A DNA stretch of 64,000 bases from Schaalia sp. ORNL0103. GTDB taxonomy: Bacteria > Actinomycetota > Actinomycetes > Actinomycetales > Actinomycetaceae. The translations under genes and the position numbers were made by a program. Where the stretch lies: positions 806,001 through 870,000 of the forward strand of contig NZ_JAHXSA010000001.1 of the NCBI RefSeq assembly GCF_019429565.1, in the 5' to 3' direction. This document shows positions 54,343 through 62,316 of the stretch, piece after piece (the first letter of the stretch is position 1; every line of letters begins with the position of its first letter). A model generated the notes under the pieces. That model made no database searches. It was given only the letters and a program-made list of their open reading frames with translations, and had not been told where the DNA came from.

Positions 54343-57210
54343 CTACTGGGCAGCTGCGTCGCGCGCGGCCTCCTTCGCGAGAACCTCGGCGAGGTACTGG
54401 CCGGTGAAGGATTCCTCAACCGTTGCGACCTCTTCGGGCGTGCCCTGCGCAACGACCGTGCCGCCTCCAGCGCCACCTTCGGGACCCATGTCGATGATCC
54501 AGTCGGCGCTCTTGATGACGTCCAGGTTGTGCTCGATAACGATGACGGTGTTGCCCTTGTCAGCGAGCGACTGGAGCACCAGGAGGAGCTTGCGGATGTC
54601 TTCGGAGTGTAGGCCGGTCGTGGGCTCGTCGAGCACGTACACCGTGCGGCCGGTCGAGCGTCGCTGCAGCTCGGAGGCCAGCTTCACGCGCTGAGCCTCA
54701 CCGCCCGACAGGGTCGTGGCGCTCTGGCCGAGGCGCACGTAGCCCAGGCCCACCTCGACGAGCGTGTTGAGGTGGCGGGCGATGCGCGAGATCGGTGCGA
54801 AGAACTGCGCGGCCTCCGCAATCGGCATGTCGAGGACATCCGCGACGGTCTTGCCCTTGTACTCAACCTCGAGGGTCTCGCGGTTGTAGCGGGCGCCGTG
54901 GCAGACCTCGCAGGGCACGTAGACGTCGGGCAGGAAGTTCATCTCGATCTTCAGGGTGCCGTCGCCCTTGCAGGACTCGCAGCGCCCACCCTTGACGTTG
55001 AAGGAGAAGCGTCCCGGACCGTAACCGCGCACCTTCGCCTCCTGCGTCTCAGCGAAAAGCTTGCGGATCTGATCCCACACACCCGTGTACGTCGCCGGAT
55101 TCGAGCGCGGCGTCCGACCAATCGGGCTCTGGTCCACGTGCACGACCTTGTCAAGCTGCTCGATGCCCGTGATCGTGCGGTGGCGTCCGGGTACCATGCG
55201 CGCGCCGTTCAGACGCGAGGCCAGGGTGCGATACAGGATGCCGTTGACGAGCGTCGACTTACCGGAACCAGACACGCCGGTGACGGCGGTGAGCACGCCG
55301 AGCGGGAAGGACACGTCAACATTCTTCAGGTTGTTTTCGCGCGCGCCCTTGACGGTCACGACGCGCTTCTTGTCAATCGGGCGTCGCGTCGGCGGCAGAA
55401 TGATGCGGCGCTTGCCGGACAGGTACTGGCCGGTCAGCGACTTGCGGTTCTTGAGCAGTTCCGAGAGCGGGCCCGAGTGCACGACCCAGCCGCCGGTCTC
55501 GCCGGCACCGGGGCCGATGTCGACGATCCAGTCGGCGGCCTCCATCGTTTCCTCGTCGTGCTCGACGACGATGAGCGTGTTGCCCAGGTCCCTCAGGCGC
55601 TCGAGGGTGGCGATGAGCTTGCGGTTGTCGCGCTGGTGCAAGCCGATCGAAGGCTCGTCGAGGACGTAGAGGACGCCGACGAGGCCGGAGCCGATCTGCG
55701 TGGCCAGGCGGATACGCTGCGCCTCGCCACCCGACAGCGTGCCGGCACCACGCGACAGCGTCAGGTAGGTAAGTCCAACATCGACGAGGAAGGCCAGGCG
55801 GGCCTCGATCTCCGTGAGGATGGGCGCGGCGATCGAGCGGGCGCGCTGCTCGAGCTCGACGTCGGCGAGGAACGCGCGAGCGTCCGCGATCGACATGTCG
55901 GACAGCTCCGCGATCGACTTGTCGCCGATGCGCACGGCGAGAACCTCGGGCTTGAGACGCGCACCGTGGCACGTCGGGCACGGGATCTCGCGCATGTAGG
56001 AGTCGAGCTTCTCCGAGACGGCCGCGGACTCGGTTTCCTCGCGCTTGCGCTCGATGTACTTGACGGCGCCCTCGAAGCCCGTCGTATAGGAGCGCTCGCG
56101 ACCCCAGCGGTTACGGAACTTGACGGTGACCTCGTAGTCCTTGCCGTACAGGACCGCGTCCTTAACCTTCTTGGGCAGGGACTTCCAGGGTGTGCCCATC
56201 GCGAAGCCCAGTTCCTTGGCGAGCGATTCGAGGAGCTTCTTGTGGTACTTGAAGTTCGAGTTCCACGGGATGACCGCGCCGTCGGCGAGGGAGAGTTCCT
56301 CGTCGGGCACGACCAGCTCGGGGTCGACCTCGAGGCGGAACCCGAGGCCCGCGCAGTCGGGGCAGGCACCGTACGGCGCGTTGAAGGAGAAGGTCCGCGG
56401 CTCGATCTCGTCAAGCATCAGCGGGTGGTCGTTGGGGCACGCACGCTTCTCGGAGAAGCGGCGGCGGCGCTCGGGATCATCGGCATCAAGGTCGACGCAC
56501 TCGATGACGACGAGGCCATCCGACAGGCGCAGGGCGGTCTCGACGGAGTCGGTGAGGCGCTGGCGCATGCCCTCGCGCACAACGAGACGGTCGACGACGA
56601 CCTCGATCGTGTGCTTGAGCTTCTTCTCCAGCTTGGGTGCGTTCTCGAGGCGAACCATCTCATCATCGATAATCGCGCGCGTGTAGCCCTCGGAGCGAAG
56701 CTCATCGATGAGGTCCTGGTACTCGCCCTTACGGCCGCGCACGACCGGGGAAAGCACCTGGAACCGCGTGCCCTCATCCATCGTGCGCACACGGTCGACG
56801 ATCTGCTGAGGTGTCTGCGCCTGAATGCGGGCGCCACACTCGGGGCAGTGCGCCACGCCCGCGCGGGCGTAGAGCAGACGCAGGTAGTCGTGGATCTCCG
56901 TGATCGTGCCGACGGTCGAGCGCGGGTTGCGCGAGGTCGACTTCTGGTCGATGGAGACGGCGGGCGACAGACCTTCGATGAAGTCCACGTCGGGCTTGTC
57001 CATCTGTCCGAGGAACTGGCGCGCATACGAGGACAGTGACTCCACGTAGCGGCGCTGTCCCTCGGCAAAAATCGTGTCGAAGGCGAGGGACGACTTACCG
57101 GATCCTGACAGGCCGGTGAAGACGATCATGGAGTCACGGGGTAACTCGAGGTTCACGTCTTTGAGGTTGTGTTCGCGGGCACCCTGGATGATTAGCTTGT
57201 CATGCACCAT
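54343..57210 (-). CDS. uvrA: Excinuclease ABC subunit A
   Basis: Damage-recognition ATPase of nucleotide-excision repair, 955 residues. Two ABC modules: Walker [15 protein letters not shown] and [13 protein letters not shown], signatures [13 protein letters not shown] and [13 protein letters not shown]. Zinc-finger cysteines are present (CPNDHPLM...[14 protein letters not shown]...CEVCHG). The start ATG 57210 gives [17 protein letters not shown], the usual N-terminus. uvrB lies 5 kb away on the same strand. Confidence 0.97.
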   Translation of the reverse strand: MVHDKLIIQGAREHNLKDVNLELPRDSMIVFTGLSGSGKSSLAFDTIFAEGQRRYVESLSSYARQFLGQMDKPDVDFIEGLSPAVSIDQKSTSRNPRSTVGTITEIHDYLRLLYARAGVAHCPECGARIQAQTPQQIVDRVRTMDEGTRFQVLSPVVRGRKGEYQDLIDELRSEGYTRAIIDDEMVRLENAPKLEKKLKHTIEVVVDRLVVREGMRQRLTDSVETALRLSDGLVVIECVDLDADDPERRRRFSEKRACPNDHPLMLDEIEPRTFSFNAPYGACPDCAGLGFRLEVDPELVVPDEELSLADGAVIPWNSNFKYHKKLLESLAKELGFAMGTPWKSLPKKVKDAVLYGKDYEVTVKFRNRWGRERSYTTGFEGAVKYIERKREETESAAVSEKLDSYMREIPCPTCHGARLKPEVLAVRIGDKSIAELSDMSIADARAFLADVELEQRARSIAAPILTEIEARLAFLVDVGLTYLTLSRGAGTLSGGEAQRIRLATQIGSGLVGVLYVLDEPSIGLHQRDNRKLIATLERLRDLGNTLIVVEHDEETMEAADWIVDIGPGAGETGGWVVHSGPLSELLKNRKSLTGQYLSGKRRIILPPTRRPIDKKRVVTVKGARENNLKNVDVSFPLGVLTAVTGVSGSGKSTLVNGILYRTLASRLNGARMVPGRHRTITGIEQLDKVVHVDQSPIGRTPRSNPATYTGVWDQIRKLFAETQEAKVRGYGPGRFSFNVKGGRCESCKGDGTLKIEMNFLPDVYVPCEVCHGARYNRETLEVEYKGKTVADVLDMPIAEAAQFFAPISRIARHLNTLVEVGLGYVRLGQSATTLSGGEAQRVKLASELQRRSTGRTVYVLDEPTTGLHSEDIRKLLLVLQSLADKGNTVIVIEHNLDVIKSADWIIDMGPEGGAGGGTVVAQGTPEEVATVEESFTGQYLAEVLAKEAARDAAAQ

Positions 57211-57258
57211 TCGATACTATCCGCCATCTAGGCAAATGCCGGGATCAGGGCTAGTGTT

Positions 57259-57546
57259 ATGCGTATGGCTTACTATGCAGTTGAATACGTCTACAACCCG
57301 TCGATGACCGAGACCATGGACGAGGTTCGCCCGACGCACCGCGCGTTCCTGTCCGGCCTGCTCGAGCAGGGGATCAACATCGCATCCGGTCCCCTCGTTG
57401 GCGAGATCCCCGGCGCCCTGATCCTCATCAACGCCGAGAGCCAGGCCGACGTCGAGCGCATACTCAACGAGGACCCCTTCTACGTCGCCGAGGTCATCCA
57501 GGCGCGCCTGATCCGCGAGTGGAACCCCGTCATCCGGGCGTTCTGA
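57259..57546 (+). CDS. YciI-family protein
   Basis: Small dimeric ferredoxin-like protein of 95 residues. The N-terminus (MAYYAVEYVYN) and a His after a conserved Arg-Pro turn (RPTHRAFLSGLLEQG), plus EDPFYVAEVIQARLIREWNPV, match the YCII family. Its substrate is unknown. ATG 57265 is an alternative start. It is divergent from uvrA and ends in a strong hairpin. Confidence 0.8.
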   Translation: MRMAYYAVEYVYNPSMTETMDEVRPTHRAFLSGLLEQGINIASGPLVGEIPGALILINAESQADVERILNEDPFYVAEVIQARLIREWNPVIRAF

Positions 57547-57560
57547 TCACAGCAAACGAA

Positions 57561-57599
57561 CGAGGCCGGGGCCGGGTGATTCACCCGGCTCCGGCCTCG
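57561..57599. terminator. Bidirectional terminator between YciI and P-type ATPase genes
   Basis: A 19-bp stem (57561-57579 with 57581-57599) with one G-T pair and almost no loop. It again carries the CGAGGCCGG core. Confidence 0.7.
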
Positions 57600-57616
57600 A
57601 CTCGTATTAAGCGGTC

Positions 57617-60007
57617 TCAGCCCTCCAGTGAACGGGCGAACTGGCGCGCGTAGAAGATGCGCTGAGCAACCTCGACGAGGAGGGCCGCGCAGGCACCGAC
57701 GCACGCGATGACGAGCCACTCGTATCCGCTCGGCGCGACCATCGAGAAGAAGTGGCGCACAGGCGGAATGAGCACGCCGCCCACGGTCGCGGAGATGACG
57801 CTCGCCAGCAGGACCCACTTCCAGGTCGAGAGCGGGCGCGACGTGATGACGAGCAGCCAGATGGCACCCAGCATGAGGGAAAGAATCGCGGCCGTGGACT
57901 CGCGCGCCTGCGGCGGGCCATCAACGATACCGAAGGCCGTGAGGGCTGCCGCCGCCAGGATGATGCCCGTGGGCATCGCGAGCGACAGCGTACGCTTCAG
58001 GAATCCGGGCACGTAGCGGCGCGGGTTCGGCCACAGCGCCAGGAAGAACGCGGGAATACCGATGGTCAGCGAGTCGATGTAGCTGAACTGGCGGGGCAGG
58101 AACGGATAACGCCAGCCAACCAGGGCCGTCACGATGACAAGGACGGCAGCGTAGGTGGTCTTCGCCAGGAACAGCGAGGACACGCGTTCCATGTTGGCGA
58201 TGATGCGGCGGCCCTCCGAGAGAACACCCGGCAACACCGAGAACTTCGAGTCCACGAGAACGATCTGCGCGACCGCCTTCGTGGCCTGCGTGCCGTTCCC
58301 CATCGCGATACCCAGGTCGGCGTCCTTGAGCGCGAGCGCGTCGTTCACGCCGTCTCCCGTCATAGCCACGCAGTGATCGCGTGCCTGGAGCGCACCGACC
58401 ATCGCGCGCTTCTGCTCGGGAGTCACGCGCCCGAACACGTCGTGGTTCTCGATCGCGTCGATAAACGCCTCAGAGGTCAGGTCTTCGGGCAGGTCACGCG
58501 CGTCCATGAGGCGCGCGGGCGTGCCGTCGGGCGCCGTCAGGCCTGCCTGCGCGGCCAGCGCACCCACCGTCGTCGGATTGTCGCCCGAGATGACGCGCAC
58601 GTGCACATCCTGGGAACGGAAGTAGTCGAGAGTCTCGGCCGCGTCGGGGCGCAGATCCTCCTCGAGGACCACAAGCGCGGCAACCGAACGGCGCACGGGA
58701 AGCTCGTCGTCCGCCACAGCCTCATCGGCGTGGACGAGGGCCACCACGCGGGAGCCTTCCTGCGCGATGCCCCGCACCTTCGCAAGGAGATCGGCATTGG
58801 CAGCCGAGGCCTCGTCAATGACGAACTCGGGGGCGCCGAGGATCCAGGATTCGTGCCCGCTCCCCCACGCACTCCACTTGCGGGCCGAGGAGAAGGGGAC
58901 GGACCACTCAATCCGATCGGACGCGCCGGAGCGCTCAGATTCGCCCAGGTGCTCCCAAATGGCTTCCGCTGTCGCGTTGGTACGGTCGCTCGCGGCGCTC
59001 GCCAGTGCGCGAAGCACCACGACTTCGTCACCGGAAACGACCTCGACGCCCCGCACGCGAATGCCGCCGGTGGTGAGCGTACCCGTCTTGTCGAGGCACA
59101 GGCAGTCCACGCGCGCGAGGACCTCAACAGCGGGAAGTTCCTGGACGAGTACACCGCGGCGTGCCAGCGTCGCCGATCCGATCGCGAAGTTCATGGACGT
59201 CAGGAGCACCAGGCCCTGCGGGATCATGCCGATCACCGAGGCGACCGAGAGCACGAGGGCCTCGCGCCAGTCTCCCCCGTGACCGCCGGCGATGCGATTC
59301 TGCGAGTAGAAGGTCAGGACGACGATGGGAAGCAGCATCACGGAAACGACCTGCAGCACCCGATTGATCGACGTCTGGATCTCCGAGACCGTACGCGTGA
59401 AGGCACGCGCCTGCTCGGACAGGCCCTGCGCGTAGACGCGCTCGCCGACAGCCGTGGCCACCATGCGACCAGCACCCGCGACGACGCTCGTGCCGGCCAA
59501 CAGCTGATCGCCCTGCTTCTTCTTCACCGGGCGCGACTCGCCGGTCAGCAGCGACTCATCGATTTCGAGGCCCGCCGAGGACAGAACCGTACCGTCCACG
59601 CTCACCTGATCGCCGAGCGTCAGATCGATGACGTCGTCAAGCACGACGTCACGTGCGGGGACGACCGACAGGGTGCCGTCACGCAGGACGGTCGCCTGCG
59701 GAGCATCGACGATAGCGAGCGAGTCGAGGGTTCGCTTGGCACGCAGCTCAGAAACAATGCCGATCACCGCGTTGATGATCATCACGCCGCCGAAAATGCC
59801 ATCACGCAGGTCGCCGAACAGCAGCACGATCACGGACGCCGCGACGATGATCGCGTTGAACAACGTCAGGACGTTCTCGCGGATGATCGACGCCACCGAG
59901 CGGGACGTACGATCCTTCACCCGGTTGACCGCGCCGCGGGCGACGCGCTCGGCGACCTCGGCGGCGCTCAGGCCATGTTCATCGATCGTCAGGCTGTCAG
60001 CGCTCAT
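57617..60007 (-). CDS. P-type cation ATPase (CtpE-like)
   Basis: Membrane cation pump of 796 residues. TGES in the actuator domain, phosphorylation site DKTGTLT (Asp306), hinge TGDGVNDALALKDADLGIAMG, and about ten membrane helices. Overall it resembles mycobacterial CtpE, a calcium-related pump. The M4 motif reads IPQGLVLLTS with Gln264 where the ion-binding Glu of PEGL usually stands. No heavy-metal domain or CPC motif is present. ATG 60007 lies 11 bases inside the end of terC2, with GGAGGG upstream, so translation is coupled. Specificity (calcium, manganese or other) is not settled. Confidence 0.88.
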   Translation of the reverse strand: MSADSLTIDEHGLSAAEVAERVARGAVNRVKDRTSRSVASIIRENVLTLFNAIIVAASVIVLLFGDLRDGIFGGVMIINAVIGIVSELRAKRTLDSLAIVDAPQATVLRDGTLSVVPARDVVLDDVIDLTLGDQVSVDGTVLSSAGLEIDESLLTGESRPVKKKQGDQLLAGTSVVAGAGRMVATAVGERVYAQGLSEQARAFTRTVSEIQTSINRVLQVVSVMLLPIVVLTFYSQNRIAGGHGGDWREALVLSVASVIGMIPQGLVLLTSMNFAIGSATLARRGVLVQELPAVEVLARVDCLCLDKTGTLTTGGIRVRGVEVVSGDEVVVLRALASAASDRTNATAEAIWEHLGESERSGASDRIEWSVPFSSARKWSAWGSGHESWILGAPEFVIDEASAANADLLAKVRGIAQEGSRVVALVHADEAVADDELPVRRSVAALVVLEEDLRPDAAETLDYFRSQDVHVRVISGDNPTTVGALAAQAGLTAPDGTPARLMDARDLPEDLTSEAFIDAIENHDVFGRVTPEQKRAMVGALQARDHCVAMTGDGVNDALALKDADLGIAMGNGTQATKAVAQIVLVDSKFSVLPGVLSEGRRIIANMERVSSLFLAKTTYAAVLVIVTALVGWRYPFLPRQFSYIDSLTIGIPAFFLALWPNPRRYVPGFLKRTLSLAMPTGIILAAAALTAFGIVDGPPQARESTAAILSLMLGAIWLLVITSRPLSTWKWVLLASVISATVGGVLIPPVRHFFSMVAPSGYEWLVIACVGACAALLVEVAQRIFYARQFARSLEG

Positions 60008-60995
60008 CGGCACCCTCCTCGTCCATCGCGCTGCGCACCAGCGACGCAATCACGGTGACCACCAGAGTCACGACGATGACTCCCAGCGACACAGACACCG
60101 AAATCTCCGGTGCCCACTCGAAGCCGTGGCCCCCATTGATGAACGGCAGCGTGTTGGCATGCAGGGCCTCAAGAATCAGCTTAATGCCGATAAAGCTCAG
60201 GATGACGCCGAGACCGTAACCCAGGTACACGAGCTTGCCGAGGAGCGCGTCCACCAGGAAGAACAGCTGTCGCAGCCCCATGAGTGCAAACACGTTGCAC
60301 GCAAACACCAGGAATGCCTGCGATGTGATGCCGAAGATCGCGGGGATCGAGTCGAAAGCAAACATGAGGTCGGCAGACCCCAGGGCCAGCACGACGACGA
60401 ACAGCGGGGTGAGGTACGTGCGCCCACCGTGACGGTACAGCATGCGGTCGCCGATAAAGCCGTCCGTGATGGGCAGGACTCGGCGTACGACGCGGATGAA
60501 GGCGTTCTCCTCGTACTCCTCCTCGTCGCCGCCACCGGTCGCGGTCTCCTTAATCTGCGAGAAAGCAGTCCACAGCAGCCACACGCCGAAAATGAAGAAC
60601 ACCCAGGAGAAGCGCGCCACCAGCGCGGCACCCAGCAGAATGAACACGAGGCGCAACAGCAGTGCGATGACGATGCCGAAGAGCAGCGCCTTCTGCTGGT
60701 TCTCTCGCGGGACCCTGAATGCTTTCAGGATCAGGATGAACACGAAAAGGTTGTCCACGGAGAGTGACCATTCCATCGCCCATCCCGCGTAGAACTCCTG
60801 GGCGTACAGCCACCCGTTGGTGAGCCAGATTCCGACGCCGAAGACGGCCGCCAACCCCACGTAGAACAGCGTCCAGCGCGCCGCCTCGGCAGCGGTCGGC
60901 GGATGGGGATTACGGGCGTGCCCAAGGAAATCGAGCGCGACGAGACCGATGGCAACGAGGGCCAGAATGCCCCACGCCCACGGGTGAACAACCAT
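59997..60995 (-). CDS. TerC-family membrane protein, copy 2
   Basis: Integral membrane protein of 332 residues with eight or nine helices. TerC signature SVDNLFVFILILKAFRVP, FAFDSIPAIFGIT with its acidic residues in the membrane, and FINGGHG. An acidic cytoplasmic loop (GGGDEEEYEEN) follows the fourth helix. TerC proteins export manganese or help load it onto secreted enzymes in several bacteria. It follows terC1 by 58 bases and overlaps the P-type ATPase start. Confidence 0.9.
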   Translation of the reverse strand: MVVHPWAWGILALVAIGLVALDFLGHARNPHPPTAAEAARWTLFYVGLAAVFGVGIWLTNGWLYAQEFYAGWAMEWSLSVDNLFVFILILKAFRVPRENQQKALLFGIVIALLLRLVFILLGAALVARFSWVFFIFGVWLLWTAFSQIKETATGGGDEEEYEENAFIRVVRRVLPITDGFIGDRMLYRHGGRTYLTPLFVVVLALGSADLMFAFDSIPAIFGITSQAFLVFACNVFALMGLRQLFFLVDALLGKLVYLGYGLGVILSFIGIKLILEALHANTLPFINGGHGFEWAPEISVSVSLGVIVVTLVVTVIASLVRSAMDEEGADER

Positions 60996-61053
60996 GTGTA
61001 CCTCTTAACTATCCGACCATGGAATTTTACCGCTGCCCCACGGTCGACTCATG

Positions 61054-62034
61054 TCACGCGCGCCGTTTGCTGGAAACCGCGAGGGAGGCCACGACCGTGA
61101 CCAGGATCGTCACGACGATGAAGCCCAGCGAGAACGCGATGGACGGCTCGGGGATCGCAGCTACCTCGTGTCCGCCATTGATGAAGGGCAGCTCGTTGGT
61201 GTGCAGGGCGTGGTTGATCAGCTTGAAGCCGATAAAACCGAGAATCGCGGCCAGGCCGTAGTGAAGGAACACGATGCGGTCGAGCAGGCCGTCGATGAGG
61301 AAGTACAGCTGGCGCAGGCCAAGCAGCGAGAACGCGTTGGCCGCAAACACCAGGTACGCCTCGGAGGTCAGCGAGTAAATCGCGGGGATCGAGTCGACGG
61401 CAAACATGACGTCGGCGGTGCCGATCGCGATGACGCACAACAGCATCGGCGTGATGTAGGTGCGTCCGCCGTGGCGGTAGAGCATGCGCGAGCCGATAAA
61501 TCCGTCGGTGACGGGCACGACTTTTGACACCCAGCGCACGATTGACGGCGGGCGGTACTCCTCGTCGTCGTCATCGCTGGAGCCTTCGCGAACCTGGCTG
61601 ATTGCTGTCCACAGCAGCCACGCGCCGAACAGATAGAAGACCCACGAGAAGTTTTCGATAAGCGCAGCACCAGCCAGAATGAAGATGAGGCGCAGAACCA
61701 GGGCGATGATGATGCCGGCGAGCAGCACCTCCTGCTGGTTTTTCCTGGGTACGCGGAAGGTGGAGAGGATGATGACGAACACGAACAGGTTGTCAATACT
61801 CAGCGCTTTTTCGGTGATATAGCCGCCGAGGTATTCCTGGCCGTATTGGGGTCCCCAGACCGCCCAGACGATGGCGCCGAAAATAAGGGCGATCGCGATG
61901 TAGGCGACGGACCACCAGGTCGCTTCCTTGAGCGTGGGTTCGTGGGGTGTGCGGACGTGGGCGACGATGTCGACGACGATCATGGTCAGGATGATGCCAG
62001 CCAGGACTATCCAGGCAAGGGCGTGCACGTGCAT
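61054..62034 (-). CDS. TerC-family membrane protein, copy 1
   Basis: Protein of 326 residues, a close paralogue of the next gene: SIDNLFVFVIILSTFRVP, FAVDSIPAIYSLT, FINGGHE, with an acidic loop SSDDDDEEY in the matching position. ATG 62034 (MHVHALAWIV) is set by the GGAGG site 8 bases upstream; the frame is open to 62148 but through the structured leader. The leader is a yybP-ykoY-type riboswitch, so expression probably rises with manganese. Confidence 0.92.
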   Translation of the reverse strand: MHVHALAWIVLAGIILTMIVVDIVAHVRTPHEPTLKEATWWSVAYIAIALIFGAIVWAVWGPQYGQEYLGGYITEKALSIDNLFVFVIILSTFRVPRKNQQEVLLAGIIIALVLRLIFILAGAALIENFSWVFYLFGAWLLWTAISQVREGSSDDDDEEYRPPSIVRWVSKVVPVTDGFIGSRMLYRHGGRTYITPMLLCVIAIGTADVMFAVDSIPAIYSLTSEAYLVFAANAFSLLGLRQLYFLIDGLLDRIVFLHYGLAAILGFIGFKLINHALHTNELPFINGGHEVAAIPEPSIAFSLGFIVVTILVTVVASLAVSSKRRA

Positions 62035-62042
62035 ACGTGGGG

Positions 62043-62070
62043 CCTCCGGTACGAGTCGGGTACCGGAGGT
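62043..62070 (-). promoter_or_regulatory. Anti-Shine-Dalgarno hairpin of terC1
   Basis: CCTCCGGTAC (62069-62060) and GTACCGGAGG (62052-62043) form a perfect 10-bp stem with a 7-base loop. The 3' arm contains the terC1 ribosome site GGAGG. The 5' arm contains the six bases that form the 3' strand of riboswitch helix P1, so the two structures exclude each other. Confidence 0.75.
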
Positions 62071-62176
62071 CTCCTCCCGCCAGGAAATCCTGGCCGGTGA
62101 CGCCGGAGGCCGCGCCGCATGGGCGGGCCGTCGTGATGACGACGCCACTGTTGGTGGGAGTACTCCCCTCCGCTTA
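62060..62176 (-). ncRNA. yybP-ykoY (manganese) riboswitch
   Basis: In the minus-strand leader of terC1. Helix P1 pairs CGGAGG (62172-62167) with CCTCCG (62069-62064). The first conserved internal element is GGGGAGTA directly after P1, then a hairpin, then GTCGTCATCACG, then CCGGCGTCACC, a GCCAGG/CCTGGC hairpin, and GGAGACCTCC closing P1. Order and sequence match the yybP-ykoY class, which senses manganese and often precedes terC. It probably turns translation on: folding of P1 frees the ribosome site from the overlapping hairpin. Confidence 0.85.
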
Positions 62177-62183
62177 CACCTCT

Positions 62184-62189
62184 ATCCTA
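62184..62189 (-). promoter_or_regulatory. Candidate -10 element for the terC operon
   Basis: TAGGAT on the minus strand, 11 bases before helix P1 of the riboswitch, where a -10 would be expected. No convincing -35 at proper spacing was found. Confidence 0.3.
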
Positions 62190-62316
62190 GTCGGAAGCAC
62201 CCGATCCCAGGCGATTCATGACAAGTGGCGTCTGTCGCCTTCACGATGCCGGCCGCTCCCGATAGACGAGGCCGGGGCCGACCCACGCTCACAGGAAACC
62301 TGGGCGGGGGCCGTCG

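Noticed and set aside
54772-57039. 755-codon plus-strand frame opposite uvrA
   Set aside because: Antisense shadow of uvrA with no recognisable motif or ribosome site.
57752-60058. 768-codon plus-strand frame opposite the P-type ATPase
   Set aside because: Arg/His-rich sequence without any domain; a shadow of the ATPase gene.
60996-61053. Second riboswitch before terC2
   Set aside because: The gap is only 58 bases and lacks the conserved yybP-ykoY elements.
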